Numbered from the stretch's first letter, positions 50,406 through 60,459 are shown. The stretch is 64,000 nucleotides of DNA from Pseudomonas sp. IAC-BECa141 (GCF_020544405.1 NZ_CP065410.1:4092001-4156000); one strand, 5' to 3'. The notes: generated from the letters alone by a model not told the origin. Numbers and translations are program-made.

Positions 50406-51065
50406 ATGGAAACCAGCACAACCCTCCCAAGAAAATACTTTGTTGTCGTGACTAATAGCTCGGCGTCGCAACGTGAACTTGAGAACATCCTCTCCAGCGA
50501 GCGTTTCAATTCGTTTGGCACGTCTCAGGCACAAATGTTTATTGAAGGTGTTGCTTCGCCCTCTTCCACTCCGATGCTGATGGAGTTCACTTACCCACGC
50601 GGCACAAGGAAGCATGTCGCACGCAGCATCGAACATGATACCCAGCGCATATTGGCCACCCTCGAATCGGAATGGCTGGCCGCACAATCGGCGCATTCAT
50701 TCCACAGTTCCACGGCCATGTCCGAAAACCCCACCGATACTTCCCGCACGATCGAATCCGACACGCCGTGCACCGAAGCCTGGCATCTGGACAATGATCA
50801 GGGTGCATTGACGAAAGAAGGCGTCGAAATCAGTCTCACCGGGCTTGAAACCGCACTGGTCCGCAAGATGCTTCACCACGAAGAGCGTGTTGTCAGTCGC
50901 GACGATCTGATCCTCAGTATCGGCCGCGAGCCGGAACAATACCGGGGACTGGAAATGTGCCTGAGCCGTCTTCAAGACAAGTTCAAGAACGCCAGCAACG
51001 GTGAACGTTTGTTTCGCGCCGTGCGCAATCGCGGTTACTGCCTGATCCAGGAAGTTGTTGCCTAA
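50406..51065 (+). CDS. Second winged-helix regulator
   Basis: 219 aa, AGGAG before ATG 50406. The C-terminus has the same winged-helix form (LTGLETALVRKMLHHEERVV and RNRGYCLIQEVV). The N-terminal 115 residues are unlike a receiver. Probable paralogue of the gene before it. The gap 50112-50405 between them shows nothing distinct. Confidence 0.72.
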   Translation: METSTTLPRKYFVVVTNSSASQRELENILSSERFNSFGTSQAQMFIEGVASPSSTPMLMEFTYPRGTRKHVARSIEHDTQRILATLESEWLAAQSAHSFHSSTAMSENPTDTSRTIESDTPCTEAWHLDNDQGALTKEGVEISLTGLETALVRKMLHHEERVVSRDDLILSIGREPEQYRGLEMCLSRLQDKFKNASNGERLFRAVRNRGYCLIQEVVA

Positions 51066-51447
51066 ACAATATTCCTCACGCCAAGACAAACAGATACAAG
51101 TGCGATTACAAAAATAAAAAAGCACTCTGTTTGGTTTCACCCCTCCCTGGTTATACCCGCCGCCTGACCCCACCTACGATAGCAAACACAAGATTGATTA
51201 TTCACCCCCTGCCTTTCGACCTTTTCTAACGTTTGAATATTGAAATTTCAAATAAGTTGGCACTGTGCCATCTTGTTAGAACTCGTCAGACAGCATCCCC
51301 GGCAATAACTTAGTCTATTGACTGATGACAGTTCCGCATACCGGCGTTGTTACCTCAGGACACTGGCTCAAACAACAATAACAAGTCTGCTTAACAACTC
51401 GGCTTTCTACTGTCGAAACCTGAATGGACGTCTTTTGGGGATATCGT
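51066..51447. other. Intergenic leader of the sugar-transferase gene
   Basis: No gene supported. Likely carries the promoter of the polysaccharide gene at 51448. Possible short T/A-rich stretches but no clear -35/-10 pair or operator could be named. Confidence 0.4.
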
Positions 51448-52842
51448 ATGGATCTTTCTCTTCGTATCAATCGAAACACCGGCCTCAAGGGACTGACCTT
51501 TTGGGGCCAATGGGCGCTGGCACAGAGTTTCATTGTTTCACTGTTGTTCTTTCTGGCTGAACAGCACACCGGAACCGTCGAGTTCTATTACCGGATGTGC
51601 ACGATCCTCGCGGTTCTGGCGTCGGTTCCGGCCTATACATTCAGCGGCGCGTATCGAAAACGAGACAACTATCTGACCGGGCTGGGACGGCTGTTCATGG
51701 GTTGGTTCATGACCATGGCCGGGCTGGCGTTCATCGCCTTCATCTGCAAGGCCGATGCACTGTTCTCCCGCCAAGTCATCCTTGAATGGGCGGTGTACGG
51801 TTTCCTTGGCCAGGCGCTGCTTTACGCACCGCTGCATGCGTTCTCGAAGTTCTACCAGCGTTCGCGCAAAAGCGAACACAAGACCCTGATCGTCGGCACC
51901 GGCGAACTGGCTCTGGGCCTGGCGAAGAAGTTGAGCCAGCACGAAAACCTGCCGCTGGTCGGCCTGGTCAGCAACGGCGATACCCCTGGCCTGGAAGCGG
52001 ACGCCCCACGCGTCGTCGGCGCTCAGGACGAACTGCTCGAACTGATCCAGGCTCACGACATCCGCCGCTTGTACATCACATTGCCGCTGTCGGAGGCTGC
52101 CAAAATCGAAGCGATGTACGTCGACCTGCTGGATGCCAACGTGGACGTGGTCTGGGTGCCAGACCTGAACAGCCTGACGCTGCTCAACCATTCGGTGAAA
52201 GTCGTGGACGGTCTGCCGGCGATCTACCTCAACGAAAGCCCGCTGACCAGTCGCCCGACCGCTGCGCTGAGCAAGAGCCTGGTGGAAAAAGCCGTCGCCC
52301 TGTTGGCCATCATTCTGTTGAGCCCGGTGCTGCTGGCCGTGGCGCTGGCGGTGAAGCTCACTTCGCCCGGCCCGGTGTTCTTCAAGCAGGATCGCCACGG
52401 CTGGAACGGCAAGGTGATCAAGGTCTGGAAATTCCGCTCGATGCGCGTGCACGATGACCGTGAAGTCAAACAGGCCAGCCGCAACGATTCGCGCATCACT
52501 CCGGTCGGTCGCTTCATCCGTCGCACGTCACTGGACGAGCTGCCGCAACTGTTCAACGTGCTGCAAGGCCACATGGCACTGGTCGGCCCACGTCCGCATG
52601 CCGTGGCGCACAACAACTACTACTCGGGCAAAATCCTCGCCTACATGGCCCGTCACCGAATCAAACCGGGCATCACTGGTCTGGCGCAGATCAGCGGTTG
52701 CCGGGGTGAGACAGATACCCTCGACAAGATGGAAAAGCGCGTCGAGATCGATCTGAAGTACATCAACAACTGGTCGCTGTGGCTGGATGTGAAGATCCTG
52801 GTGAAGACTCCGTTCACCCTGCTATCGAAGGATATTTACTGA
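51448..52842 (+). CDS. Undecaprenyl-phosphate glucose/galactose phosphotransferase (WcaJ-type)
   Basis: 464 aa from ATG 51448. Four N-terminal membrane helices, a CoA-binding-like domain (LIVGTGELALGLAKKL), a fifth hydrophobic segment near 290-310, and the catalytic C-terminus FFKQDRHGWNGKVIKVWKFR ... SLDELPQLFNVLQGHMALVG. Starts the repeat unit on undecaprenyl phosphate. A terminator follows. Confidence 0.93.
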   Translation: MDLSLRINRNTGLKGLTFWGQWALAQSFIVSLLFFLAEQHTGTVEFYYRMCTILAVLASVPAYTFSGAYRKRDNYLTGLGRLFMGWFMTMAGLAFIAFICKADALFSRQVILEWAVYGFLGQALLYAPLHAFSKFYQRSRKSEHKTLIVGTGELALGLAKKLSQHENLPLVGLVSNGDTPGLEADAPRVVGAQDELLELIQAHDIRRLYITLPLSEAAKIEAMYVDLLDANVDVVWVPDLNSLTLLNHSVKVVDGLPAIYLNESPLTSRPTAALSKSLVEKAVALLAIILLSPVLLAVALAVKLTSPGPVFFKQDRHGWNGKVIKVWKFRSMRVHDDREVKQASRNDSRITPVGRFIRRTSLDELPQLFNVLQGHMALVGPRPHAVAHNNYYSGKILAYMARHRIKPGITGLAQISGCRGETDTLDKMEKRVEIDLKYINNWSLWLDVKILVKTPFTLLSKDIY

Positions 52843-52870
52843 GACGCAGGGCTTGAGAAGGCAACACCGC

Positions 52871-52894
52871 AAGGGGACGAGAGTCCCCTTTTTT
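52871..52894 (+). terminator. Terminator of the sugar-transferase gene
   Basis: AAGGGGAC-GAGA-GTCCCCTT followed by TTTT, 8 pairs. Confidence 0.92.
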
Positions 52895-52951
52895 GTGGGC
52901 GGGATTTGGGGGTTGGTCGTGGCTGTATCAAGATTCCCCTTCACCACAAAC

Positions 52952-52976
52952 AAAAACGGGAGCCTACAGGCTCCCG
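52952..52976 (-). terminator. Terminator of the yjb-type operon
   Basis: On the minus strand CGGGAGCC-TGTA-GGCTCCCG followed by TTTTTG. It ends the leftward operon that starts at 57955. Confidence 0.92.
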
Positions 52977-53000
52977 CTTTAACTCCCCGCTCCCCCGAAC

Positions 53001-55079
53001 CTACTCGGTAATCTTCCCGAAGTTGCGGTAGAACATGTCCCCTTCCCGACTGTCCGTCATCGAGTGCAGCTGGAAGCTGCGATTGAGCCGCGCACCACCG
53101 TCACGGGTCAGCGGTGCCCACACCAGGTTGGCGCGGCGCATGGTCGACATGCTCATCATTTCGTCGAACGGGATCGACAGGTACAGCCCCTTGTCGAAAC
53201 TACCCTCGCCATACTCGGCGCTGCCAGCCGTGGTGATGGTCGCCCAGGCGCCAAAGCGCACGCCGTTGAAGAACTCGCGGGAGATATCCACCGTGCCGCC
53301 AAAGTCGCCGGCCAGATAACGCCCGACGCTGACGGCCGCCAGCGTGTCGAACGGCAGATCGGTGTAGCCGGTGATATGGCCGGTCCAGACCGAGTAATCA
53401 CGCAGGCCGAAACCCTGGTCGAACTCACGCTGACGCACGTAGTTCAGGTCCGCACCGATCGACCAGCGCTTGCCGGTCGGACGAAACAGCACCTCGCCCC
53501 CGACCCCGGCGAACATCGACTCCAGATAACCGCCGTAGACCATGCCGTACAAATCCTTGTCCAGTTGCTCGGCGTGGCTGACCTGGAACAGCGGCATGGT
53601 GGTGTCCGACGTGGTCAGGTACTGACGCAAGTCGGTGCGCACACGGGGCAGGCCGCTGGGTGCGTCGTATTTGAACTTGTCGAAGTTGTTGATCAGGTTC
53701 TGACTGAGCAAACCGTTCCACCAGGTGTTGCGGTTGAAGCGGTACTCGGCGTCCAGATCCGCTGTGAACTGATAGAGCAAGCCATCGGGGCCGCCGACGT
53801 TCTGTTTGAAGCCCAGGCCGACGCCGTAATTGAAGTGCTGCGGCGCTTCGCTGTAGAGGGTTTTCTCGTTGCGCGGCATCGCCGGGTTGATCTCGGTGGT
53901 GCGGTGCAGCGATTCCAGCGGCTCTTCGTTGTTGATCACTTCGCGGAACGTCTGCCGGGGCACGCTGGTTTCTTCCAGCGGCAGGTCGTAGCGCTTGTTG
54001 ACCACGGTGAACCAGTCGATGTCGTCGTTGACGCTGTTGTCGAGAATCCGGCTCGCGCGGCCGACGGCCTTGGGCGAATGGAAATAACGCTGCTGCTCGC
54101 CGTAGACGATCAGTTCGGAATCGCGCTGGGTGATGCGCTCGACCTTGTAGCCGGCGTTCTGCTGCAAGCGGCGCGACACGTCGGCCCAGTTGACCTCCTC
54201 CATCGTCGTGCTCGGGGCTTTCGCCGGCAGCGGTTCGGCCGGTGGGTCGAAGGTTTTGGCCGGGGCCTTGCGACTGACGAAATTGGTGTGGAACGTGATG
54301 CCGAACATCGCCGTGTTACCCCGCTCCCAGGCCGCGCTCACATCGACGGAATCGGTCACCTTGAACACCGCGCCAAGGTTGATCGGCGAGTCCTGCTTGA
54401 TGATGTTGTCCTTGGGCTCGTGCTTGTAGTCGTTGCCATCGTATTCGAGTTTCAGGCTGAGGCGATCCCAGGGCGTCTGGTAACTCACGCCGCCGAAAAA
54501 CCCAGGTTTGCCGCGAAAGTACGACCCGGCGTTGACGTCACCGGTGCCTTCCAGGTCTGGTCTGGTTTTGAAGCGATCACTGGCCCAGCCCAGCGGGTTG
54601 TCGAAATCGCCGCGATTACCGATGTAACCCCAGGCGATGCCGGCGCTGAAATCGAAATTGTCATAGCGTTTGTTGGCGACGAAGAATTCACTGGCAAACA
54701 AACCGGTACCACCGATGTCTCGAAAGCCCAGCGCCACTTCCGGCGCCCAGTGGCTTTCCTGCCACAGCCGGACCTTGGCGTCGACCGCCTTGTCCTTATA
54801 GCTCTGGCTGCCGCTCAGCGCTTCGGAACCGTACGGACGGTTGGTGATGGCGGTGTAGCGAAACGAGCCTTCCAGCCAGTCGAGCGGCTGCAACGAAACG
54901 CTGTATCGGCTGTACGGTTCGGTGCGGTTGGCGTTGACACTCAACTCACCGGCGGGCGACATGCGCGCGGTCGGGGTCTGCAACAGACCGGCGCCGCCGA
55001 AGTCATTCTGGGTAATGCGTGGCTCGGCATGCACCAGGCCACACGGCAGTAACAACACAGCTGCAAAACGCAAATTCAA
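53001..55079 (-). CDS. Exopolysaccharide outer-membrane protein, YjbH/GfcD family
   Basis: 692 aa. Signal peptide ends near LVHA/E. NDFGGAGLLQTPTARM is the family's N-terminal signature, and the beta-rich chain continues to a barrel-like C-terminus (DLNYVRQREFDQGFGLRDYS, YLSIPFDEMMSM). YjbH proteins sit in the outer membrane for polysaccharide secretion. Last gene of the operon; overlaps the preceding gene by 4 bases. Confidence 0.88.
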   Translation of the reverse strand: MNLRFAAVLLLPCGLVHAEPRITQNDFGGAGLLQTPTARMSPAGELSVNANRTEPYSRYSVSLQPLDWLEGSFRYTAITNRPYGSEALSGSQSYKDKAVDAKVRLWQESHWAPEVALGFRDIGGTGLFASEFFVANKRYDNFDFSAGIAWGYIGNRGDFDNPLGWASDRFKTRPDLEGTGDVNAGSYFRGKPGFFGGVSYQTPWDRLSLKLEYDGNDYKHEPKDNIIKQDSPINLGAVFKVTDSVDVSAAWERGNTAMFGITFHTNFVSRKAPAKTFDPPAEPLPAKAPSTTMEEVNWADVSRRLQQNAGYKVERITQRDSELIVYGEQQRYFHSPKAVGRASRILDNSVNDDIDWFTVVNKRYDLPLEETSVPRQTFREVINNEEPLESLHRTTEINPAMPRNEKTLYSEAPQHFNYGVGLGFKQNVGGPDGLLYQFTADLDAEYRFNRNTWWNGLLSQNLINNFDKFKYDAPSGLPRVRTDLRQYLTTSDTTMPLFQVSHAEQLDKDLYGMVYGGYLESMFAGVGGEVLFRPTGKRWSIGADLNYVRQREFDQGFGLRDYSVWTGHITGYTDLPFDTLAAVSVGRYLAGDFGGTVDISREFFNGVRFGAWATITTAGSAEYGEGSFDKGLYLSIPFDEMMSMSTMRRANLVWAPLTRDGGARLNRSFQLHSMTDSREGDMFYRNFGKITE

Positions 55080-55840
55080 CGAACCACCTCAGCCAACTGC
55101 GTGGCAATCAATTCGGCCAACTGCTGATTCAGTTCAGGGACAGGCGGATCCAGATCATCGTTTTTCACCGGCACCAGAATCTTGCTGCCGGCCACGGGCA
55201 TCTGCCCGCTCTCGCGGTTCCAGTGGGCGATACCGACCCGCCGCGATTCACCGTTGGGCTGGATCAGCCACAGATAATCAGCATCGGCGTCGGCCTCCAG
55301 CAACGTGCAGCCCTGCAGATATTCGCGGGCCTCCTGCAACGGCTGATAAGGCAAGCGGCACGGCTCGGCGACGGCGCCCAGCACTTCGACTTCATCGACC
55401 CGTTTCGGATAGATCAGTTGATCGCCATCGTCGAGACGGATGTTGCGGGCGAAACCGACTTCCACCGCCACCGGATCGAGATCGGCGATCTGCCGTCCGG
55501 TCACTGGCATCTGTCGGACCTGCTCGGTCAGGCGCTGGGCCAGCGCCGCACGACTCGGCTTGTCAAACAGCATCGCCATTCGATGCAACACATCCAGATC
55601 GAACAGCACGCCGACCTTGAGTCGCGTCTGTTCTTCGAGCAGCGACTGACGCAACAGAACGCCCGCCAGCCAGTAGCCTTCGGCGTTCGGTACGGCCTCG
55701 CCGATCACATCGCGCAAACGCCCGCCCGCCGGCAATTCGATCGGACCCGGGTTGGCGACATCACCGCTGACGATGACCGCTGCCTCGCTGATCCCGGTGA
55801 GCAACATCAAGCACGCCGAAAGCGCTCTGAGCCGCTTCAC
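55076..55840 (-). CDS. Polysaccharide protein GfcC/YjbG family
   Basis: 254 aa. Signal peptide (LSACLMLLTGISEAA), SGDVANPGPIELPAGGRLRD and IRLDDGDQLIYPKRVDEVEV, a SLBB-like and ubiquitin-like layout. Periplasmic. Overlaps the lipoprotein gene and yjbH by 4 bases each. Confidence 0.85.
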   Translation of the reverse strand: MKRLRALSACLMLLTGISEAAVIVSGDVANPGPIELPAGGRLRDVIGEAVPNAEGYWLAGVLLRQSLLEEQTRLKVGVLFDLDVLHRMAMLFDKPSRAALAQRLTEQVRQMPVTGRQIADLDPVAVEVGFARNIRLDDGDQLIYPKRVDEVEVLGAVAEPCRLPYQPLQEAREYLQGCTLLEADADADYLWLIQPNGESRRVGIAHWNRESGQMPVAGSKILVPVKNDDLDPPVPELNQQLAELIATQLAEVVR

Positions 55841-56502
55841 GGGACATGCCTGCGGTCAGGGGTCAGTTGCAGGATCCTGACCCGCAACTGCGAGGTCAGT
55901 TGCTGTTCACTCTGCACAATGAAGCCGTCCACCGGATCGACCCAGTAACGATTGGTCGCGCGCAGGCCGATGGCCGGCGCGTCAATCTGCTCGTCGACAC
56001 GCAGCACGGTGTATTGCTTGTCGAGAATCTCGAGGGTTTCCAGGGACTTTCGGGAGAAGCGGCTGTTGAGGATGATCCCGACTTCCTGGCCCTTGTAGAG
56101 GTCGATCCAGCGGCGGCTGGTGTAGCCGTCGGTGATCTGGTGCAGACCCTGTTTGAACGGCGAGTCATCGGACAGGCGCGTGCCGTCCAGATCGCCCTCC
56201 ACGCCCAGGCCGATGCTGCGCATCGCCAGGCCGTCGCGCATCAGCAGCACCTGCTTGCCGGAGGCGACCCAGAACTGCAGATCCTCTCGCTCACGCACCA
56301 GCGCCAGCACCCCGGAACCGGACGGCGTGGTCAGTTTGAGCTGGGGATACTTGACCCCGGCCACCTGCTGCGCCGACACATCGAGTTCATCCGGTCCGAT
56401 GACCGACGCCTTGAGGTTGTTCAACGAAGCGCTCATCAACGGATTGCAGCCACTCAATAAGACGGCCGCCATCAGGCACACGCCCACTTTCAACGTTTTC
56501 AC
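55837..56502 (-). CDS. Lipoprotein GfcB/YjbF family
   Basis: 221 aa. Lipobox LLSGC near residue 19 gives a lipid anchor. Then beta-rich body with YTSRRWIDLYKGQEVGIILN. Group 4 capsule/yjb exopolysaccharide loci encode this protein beside GfcC and YjbH. Confidence 0.85.
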   Translation of the reverse strand: MKTLKVGVCLMAAVLLSGCNPLMSASLNNLKASVIGPDELDVSAQQVAGVKYPQLKLTTPSGSGVLALVREREDLQFWVASGKQVLLMRDGLAMRSIGLGVEGDLDGTRLSDDSPFKQGLHQITDGYTSRRWIDLYKGQEVGIILNSRFSRKSLETLEILDKQYTVLRVDEQIDAPAIGLRATNRYWVDPVDGFIVQSEQQLTSQLRVRILQLTPDRRHVP

Positions 56503-56513
56503 AGTCGGCGGCC

Positions 56514-57629
56514 TTATTTGCTGTTGTTACTGTATTCGCTCCAGTTCTTCGCAGCGGAAGCCCCCGTCCCGACAATCGATGCCGACGGCACCAACTGGCT
56601 GATCAGGCGATTCCAGCGAGTCACGTTGGCAGGCCCGACATAGACCACGTCCTGAGGCCGGACTTCGAAGTGCGAAGCGAGCGCCATGGCGGTCGGCGAT
56701 TCGGCTTCCAGCTGGTAGATTTTTGCCGGCTCGACGTCGAGGTTTTCCACCCCGCGAATCACATACACGGCGTTGCCGTTGGAGGTGGTCTGGCTCAAGC
56801 CGCCAACCGAGCCGAGCACGTCGGACAGGTTCATGGTGGCGGTCTTGAAGCTCAGCGCACGGGGCTGGTTGACCTCGCCCATCACGTAGATGCGCTTGTT
56901 GTCGTTGTACGGCAGATACAGCTGATCGCCTCCCTTGAGGTAGACGTTCTGCAATTCGGAATCCTGCTGATTGAGGGCGTCGAGATTGAGCGGATAGACC
57001 CGCCCGTTGCGCGTCAGCATCAGCCCGGACAAATCGGCATTGTTGGTATCGACACCGGCCGAACCAAGGGCTTCGACCACGCTCAGCGGGTTGGTCGAAA
57101 TCGCCTGGGGGCCGGCCTTGGTCACGGCGCCCGAGACCACGACTTTCTGGCTGGCGAAACGCAGCACCGCGACATCCACTTGCGGCTCGGCAATGAACGC
57201 CGAGAGACGTTGCTCGATGTCCGAACGCAGTTGCTGGATGGTTTTGCCCGCGGCCTGGACTTCCTTGATGTACGGGTAATACAACGTGCCGTCGGAGCGC
57301 ACCAGACGGCCGTTGGCATCGATCTGCTGTTGCGCACCCGAAGGGGCGGTCAGCTCGGGATGATCCCAGACCGTGATGTACAGCACATCATTGCTGCCGA
57401 TGCGATATTCGGCCGGGGTCGCCAACAACTCCGCCGGCACCGACTCCCGCTTGTGCGTGGCGCGGTTCATGGCGATGAGCTTGGGGGTGATCTGAATGAG
57501 CTCGACCCGGCTGCTTTCGCTGGCGCCCTGGCGCGTGATGCTACTGGTGCTCAGGTACTGGCCGGGGGAGAACATGCAACCTTGCAAAGCGATACTTGCC
57601 AACAATAAAAGAGAAAAACGACGGTTCAT
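56514..57629 (-). CDS. Polysaccharide export protein, Wza/GfcE family
   Basis: 371 aa. Lipobox LQGC at about 15-18. The export domain has YRIGSNDVLYITVWDHPELT, then SLBB repeats (VVVSGAVTKAGPQAIS, IYVMGEVNQPRALSF). Forms the outer-membrane export channel. Follows the small Thr-rich gene after a hairpin that may attenuate transcription. Confidence 0.92.
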   Translation of the reverse strand: MNRRFSLLLLASIALQGCMFSPGQYLSTSSITRQGASESSRVELIQITPKLIAMNRATHKRESVPAELLATPAEYRIGSNDVLYITVWDHPELTAPSGAQQQIDANGRLVRSDGTLYYPYIKEVQAAGKTIQQLRSDIEQRLSAFIAEPQVDVAVLRFASQKVVVSGAVTKAGPQAISTNPLSVVEALGSAGVDTNNADLSGLMLTRNGRVYPLNLDALNQQDSELQNVYLKGGDQLYLPYNDNKRIYVMGEVNQPRALSFKTATMNLSDVLGSVGGLSQTTSNGNAVYVIRGVENLDVEPAKIYQLEAESPTAMALASHFEVRPQDVVYVGPANVTRWNRLISQLVPSASIVGTGASAAKNWSEYSNNSK

Positions 57630-57667
57630 AATGGCACTACGCTATTCAAGGGCGAATCCAAAACAAA

Positions 57668-57691
57668 GTCACCCGACTTTCGTCGGGCGAC
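57668..57691 (-). terminator. Attenuator-like terminator between yjbE-like and wza-like genes
   Basis: Minus strand: GTCGCCCGAC-GAAA-GTCGGGTGAC followed by TTTGTTTT. Ten pairs with one G-T. It would allow more of the first gene than of the export genes. Confidence 0.75.
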
Positions 57692-57718
57692 CCTGTACTG
57701 CACCAACAGATACTTCAG

Positions 57719-57955
57719 TTAGTTGTGCGTGCCGGTTGTACCCGTGGTACCGGTGGTACCCGTTGTACCGCCGTTGGCACTTCCACCACTGTTGGACGCC
57801 GCTACAGCACTGGCGACCATGGCAGTACTGGCAGCAGGCGCTGTAGAAGCCGCGACACTGCCAGATACATTGGTCACTGCTGTAAGCGGCGCTTCAGCTG
57901 CGGATGCCCAGTTGCTCAACATCGTCAACAGGGCAATCGCCATCACTTTTTTCAT
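57719..57955 (-). CDS. Small secreted Thr/Ser/Ala-rich protein, YjbE/GfcA-like
   Basis: 78 aa, AAGGAG before the start. Signal peptide ends near WASAAE. The mature part is rich in A, S, T and G and ends in GGTTGTTGTTGTTGTHN. Genes like this head yjb/gfc operons. The role is unknown; the repeats might vary in number. It is the first gene of the operon. Confidence 0.72.
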   Translation of the reverse strand: MKKVMAIALLTMLSNWASAAEAPLTAVTNVSGSVAASTAPAASTAMVASAVAASNSGGSANGGTTGTTGTTGTTGTHN

Positions 57956-58182
57956 ATCAACTCCTTTCTAACATCGCACCTGAACATCGGGTGTTCGTTA
58001 GAGGTGGTAGAGTTCAAGTCGCAAAAAGCGCGAACAAGATCCGTTGTTCTTTCACAGTCTTACCCAACTGATAAAAGTCGAACGGCAGGTTTATATCTAC
58101 GGACTTGCAATAGGCATTGCCAGTCTAATTTCCCGACGATATCTAACAACCTGACTGAAACTAACATTGCACTAAAACGCCA

Positions 58183-59199
58183 TCATCCCTGATAACCCCG
58201 GGGATGATTCGATTGCCAGCGCCACGTGTCGGTGACCATGTCCTGCAAGTTGCGGGTGGCTTTCCAGCCGAGTTCCTTCGCCGCCTTGGAGGCGTCGGCC
58301 CAGCTCTCGGCAATATCCCCGGAACGCCGTGGCATCACCCGGAACGGCACTGGCTGCCCGCACGCCTTCTCAAACGCCCGCAACACCTGCAACACGCTGT
58401 AGCCGTCGCCGGTACCGAGGTTCCAGGTATGAATGCCGGTGCGGTCGGCGATGGTTTGCAGGGCTTTCAAGTGCCCGTCCGCCAGATCCACCACATGGAT
58501 GTAATCGCGCACGCCGGTGCCGTCGACCGTCGGGTAATCGTCGCCGAAGATCGACAATTCCTTCAGGCTGCCGACCGCCACCTGGCTGATGTAAGGCACC
58601 AGATTGTTGGGGATGCCGTTGGGATCTTCGCCCATCTGCCCGCTGTGATGTGCGCCGATCGGGTTGAAGTAGCGCAGCAGCGCGATGCTCCAGCGCGGTT
58701 CGGACTGGCACAGGTCGCGCAGCACGTTCTCGACGATCAGTTTGGACTGGCCGTAGGGATTGGTCGGATTGCCGGTTGGGAAATCCTCGCGGATCGGCAT
58801 CTGCGCCGGCTCGCCGTAGACCGTGGCGGACGAGCTGAACACCAGCCGGAACACCCCCGCCGCCGCCATCGCCTGGCACAGCGTGATACTGCCGCTGACG
58901 TTGGTTTCGTAGTATTCGAGCGGCTTGCGCACGCTCTCGCCCACGGCCTTGAGCCCGGCGAAATGCAGCACGGCATCGATGGCGTGCTGCTGGAAAATCC
59001 GGTCCAGCAGGGCCCGGTCACAGACATCCCCGCGAATCATCAGCGCACTTTTGCCGCAAATGGCTTCCACTGCGTGCAATGCCGCGTCGCTGCTGTTGCA
59101 AAGATTATCCAGAACTACAACTTCATAACCTGCTTCAAGTAGTGCAAGTGTGGTGTGCGAGCCGATATAGCCGGCGCCACCCGTTACCAGAATCTTCAT
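58183..59199 (-). CDS. galE: UDP-glucose 4-epimerase GalE
   Basis: 338 aa from ATG 59199. N-terminal NAD site LVTGGAGYIGSHT, FSSSATVYG with Ser, and YGQSKLIVE with the catalytic Tyr-x-x-x-Lys. Interconverts UDP-glucose and UDP-galactose for the polysaccharide. An earlier ATG 4 codons upstream is less likely. Confidence 0.95.
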   Translation of the reverse strand: MKILVTGGAGYIGSHTTLALLEAGYEVVVLDNLCNSSDAALHAVEAICGKSALMIRGDVCDRALLDRIFQQHAIDAVLHFAGLKAVGESVRKPLEYYETNVSGSITLCQAMAAAGVFRLVFSSSATVYGEPAQMPIREDFPTGNPTNPYGQSKLIVENVLRDLCQSEPRWSIALLRYFNPIGAHHSGQMGEDPNGIPNNLVPYISQVAVGSLKELSIFGDDYPTVDGTGVRDYIHVVDLADGHLKALQTIADRTGIHTWNLGTGDGYSVLQVLRAFEKACGQPVPFRVMPRRSGDIAESWADASKAAKELGWKATRNLQDMVTDTWRWQSNHPRGYQG

Positions 59200-59578
59200 A
59201 GCGCGGTCCATAGTGGGAAAAGTGCCAACTCGCGTGTCAAGCCCTGTTTGTTTAATGTGTGCCTTGATTCACACAAACAGGGCGACAACAACCAGAAACA
59301 AAAACAGTTCAATCACTGGCTATAAATATTTTTACAAGCCAAACTGTATTGCCTGGTACTTATTAGCACTCCCGCGCATTCATCACTATCAACGGATGCC
59401 GACTAAAAATAACCAATAACTGTCAAACCGACATCTCATAACATTGTCGTGTTTTACACTCATTGCTATTTGCCACTTCTCTCCCGAGTCAGGTATTAAA
59501 GTACAGCTTCAATAACTTGCAACTTTTCGTTATTGCAATAAACGATGGCAGTGCGCCATGAATGACCAGGAAACTTTT
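59200..59578. other. Divergent intergenic region of galE and galU
   Basis: No gene seen. AT-rich part around 59280-59520 probably carries both promoters; no operator could be assigned. Confidence 0.45.
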
Positions 59579-60412
59579 ATGATCCGTAAATGTTTGTTCC
59601 CCGCTGCCGGTTATGGCACGCGTTTCTTGCCGGCCACCAAAGCCATGCCCAAGGAAATGCTGCCGATCGTCAACAAACCGTTGATCGAATACGCCGTGGA
59701 AGAAGCACGGGACGCCGGCCTGCAACACATGGCTATCGTCACCGGCCGGGGCAAGCGCGCACTGGAAGACCACTTCGACATCAGCTATGAACTCGAACAC
59801 CAGATTCGCGGCACCGAGAAAGAGAAATTCCTGGCTGGCACTCGCGAGCTGATCGACACCTGCACGTTCTCCTACACCCGTCAGGTGGAAATGAAAGGCC
59901 TGGGTCACGCGATTCTCAGCGGTCGGCCGTTGATCGGTGACGAGCCCTTCGCCGTGGTGCTGGCGGACGACCTGTGCCTGAACCTCGAAGGCGACGGCGT
60001 TCTCACCCAGATGATCGAGCTGTACAGGAAATTCCGCTGCTCGATCGTCGCCATCCAGGAAGTCCCGCGCGACCAGACTCACAAGTACGGCGTGATCGCC
60101 GGCGAAGCGATTTCCGACGGTATTTACCGGGTCAACCACATGGTGGAAAAACCGGCACCACAAGACGCACCGTCAAACCTGGCGATCATCGGCCGCTACA
60201 TCCTGACGCCGGACATCTTCGACCTGATCGCCGACACCCAGCCGGGCAAGGGCGGCGAAATCCAGATCACCGACGCCCTGATGAAACAGGCGCAGAACGG
60301 TTGCGTGCTGGCCTACAAGTTCAAGGGCCTGCGCTTCGACTGCGGCGACGCCGAGGGTTACCTGCAGGCGACCAACTTCTGCTACGAGAACGTTTACCTG
60401 AAGGGCCGCTGA
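59579..60412 (+). CDS. galU: UTP-glucose-1-phosphate uridylyltransferase GalU
   Basis: 277 aa from ATG 59579 (AGGA upstream). CLFPAAGYGTRFLPATKAMP carries the nucleotide site, then KEMLPIVNKPLIEYAVEEA and FAVVLADDLCLN. Makes UDP-glucose, the substrate of GalE and the sugar transferase. Confidence 0.95.
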   Translation: MIRKCLFPAAGYGTRFLPATKAMPKEMLPIVNKPLIEYAVEEARDAGLQHMAIVTGRGKRALEDHFDISYELEHQIRGTEKEKFLAGTRELIDTCTFSYTRQVEMKGLGHAILSGRPLIGDEPFAVVLADDLCLNLEGDGVLTQMIELYRKFRCSIVAIQEVPRDQTHKYGVIAGEAISDGIYRVNHMVEKPAPQDAPSNLAIIGRYILTPDIFDLIADTQPGKGGEIQITDALMKQAQNGCVLAYKFKGLRFDCGDAEGYLQATNFCYENVYLKGR

Positions 60413-60459
60413 GCGGCCCCCATTGATCCATCGCGGCACGCACATCCAACGAGGCAACC

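Noticed and set aside
53064..55052. 662-codon plus-strand frame opposite the yjbH-like gene
   Set aside because: Shadow of a gene with a signal peptide and recognisable family; composition is not protein-like.
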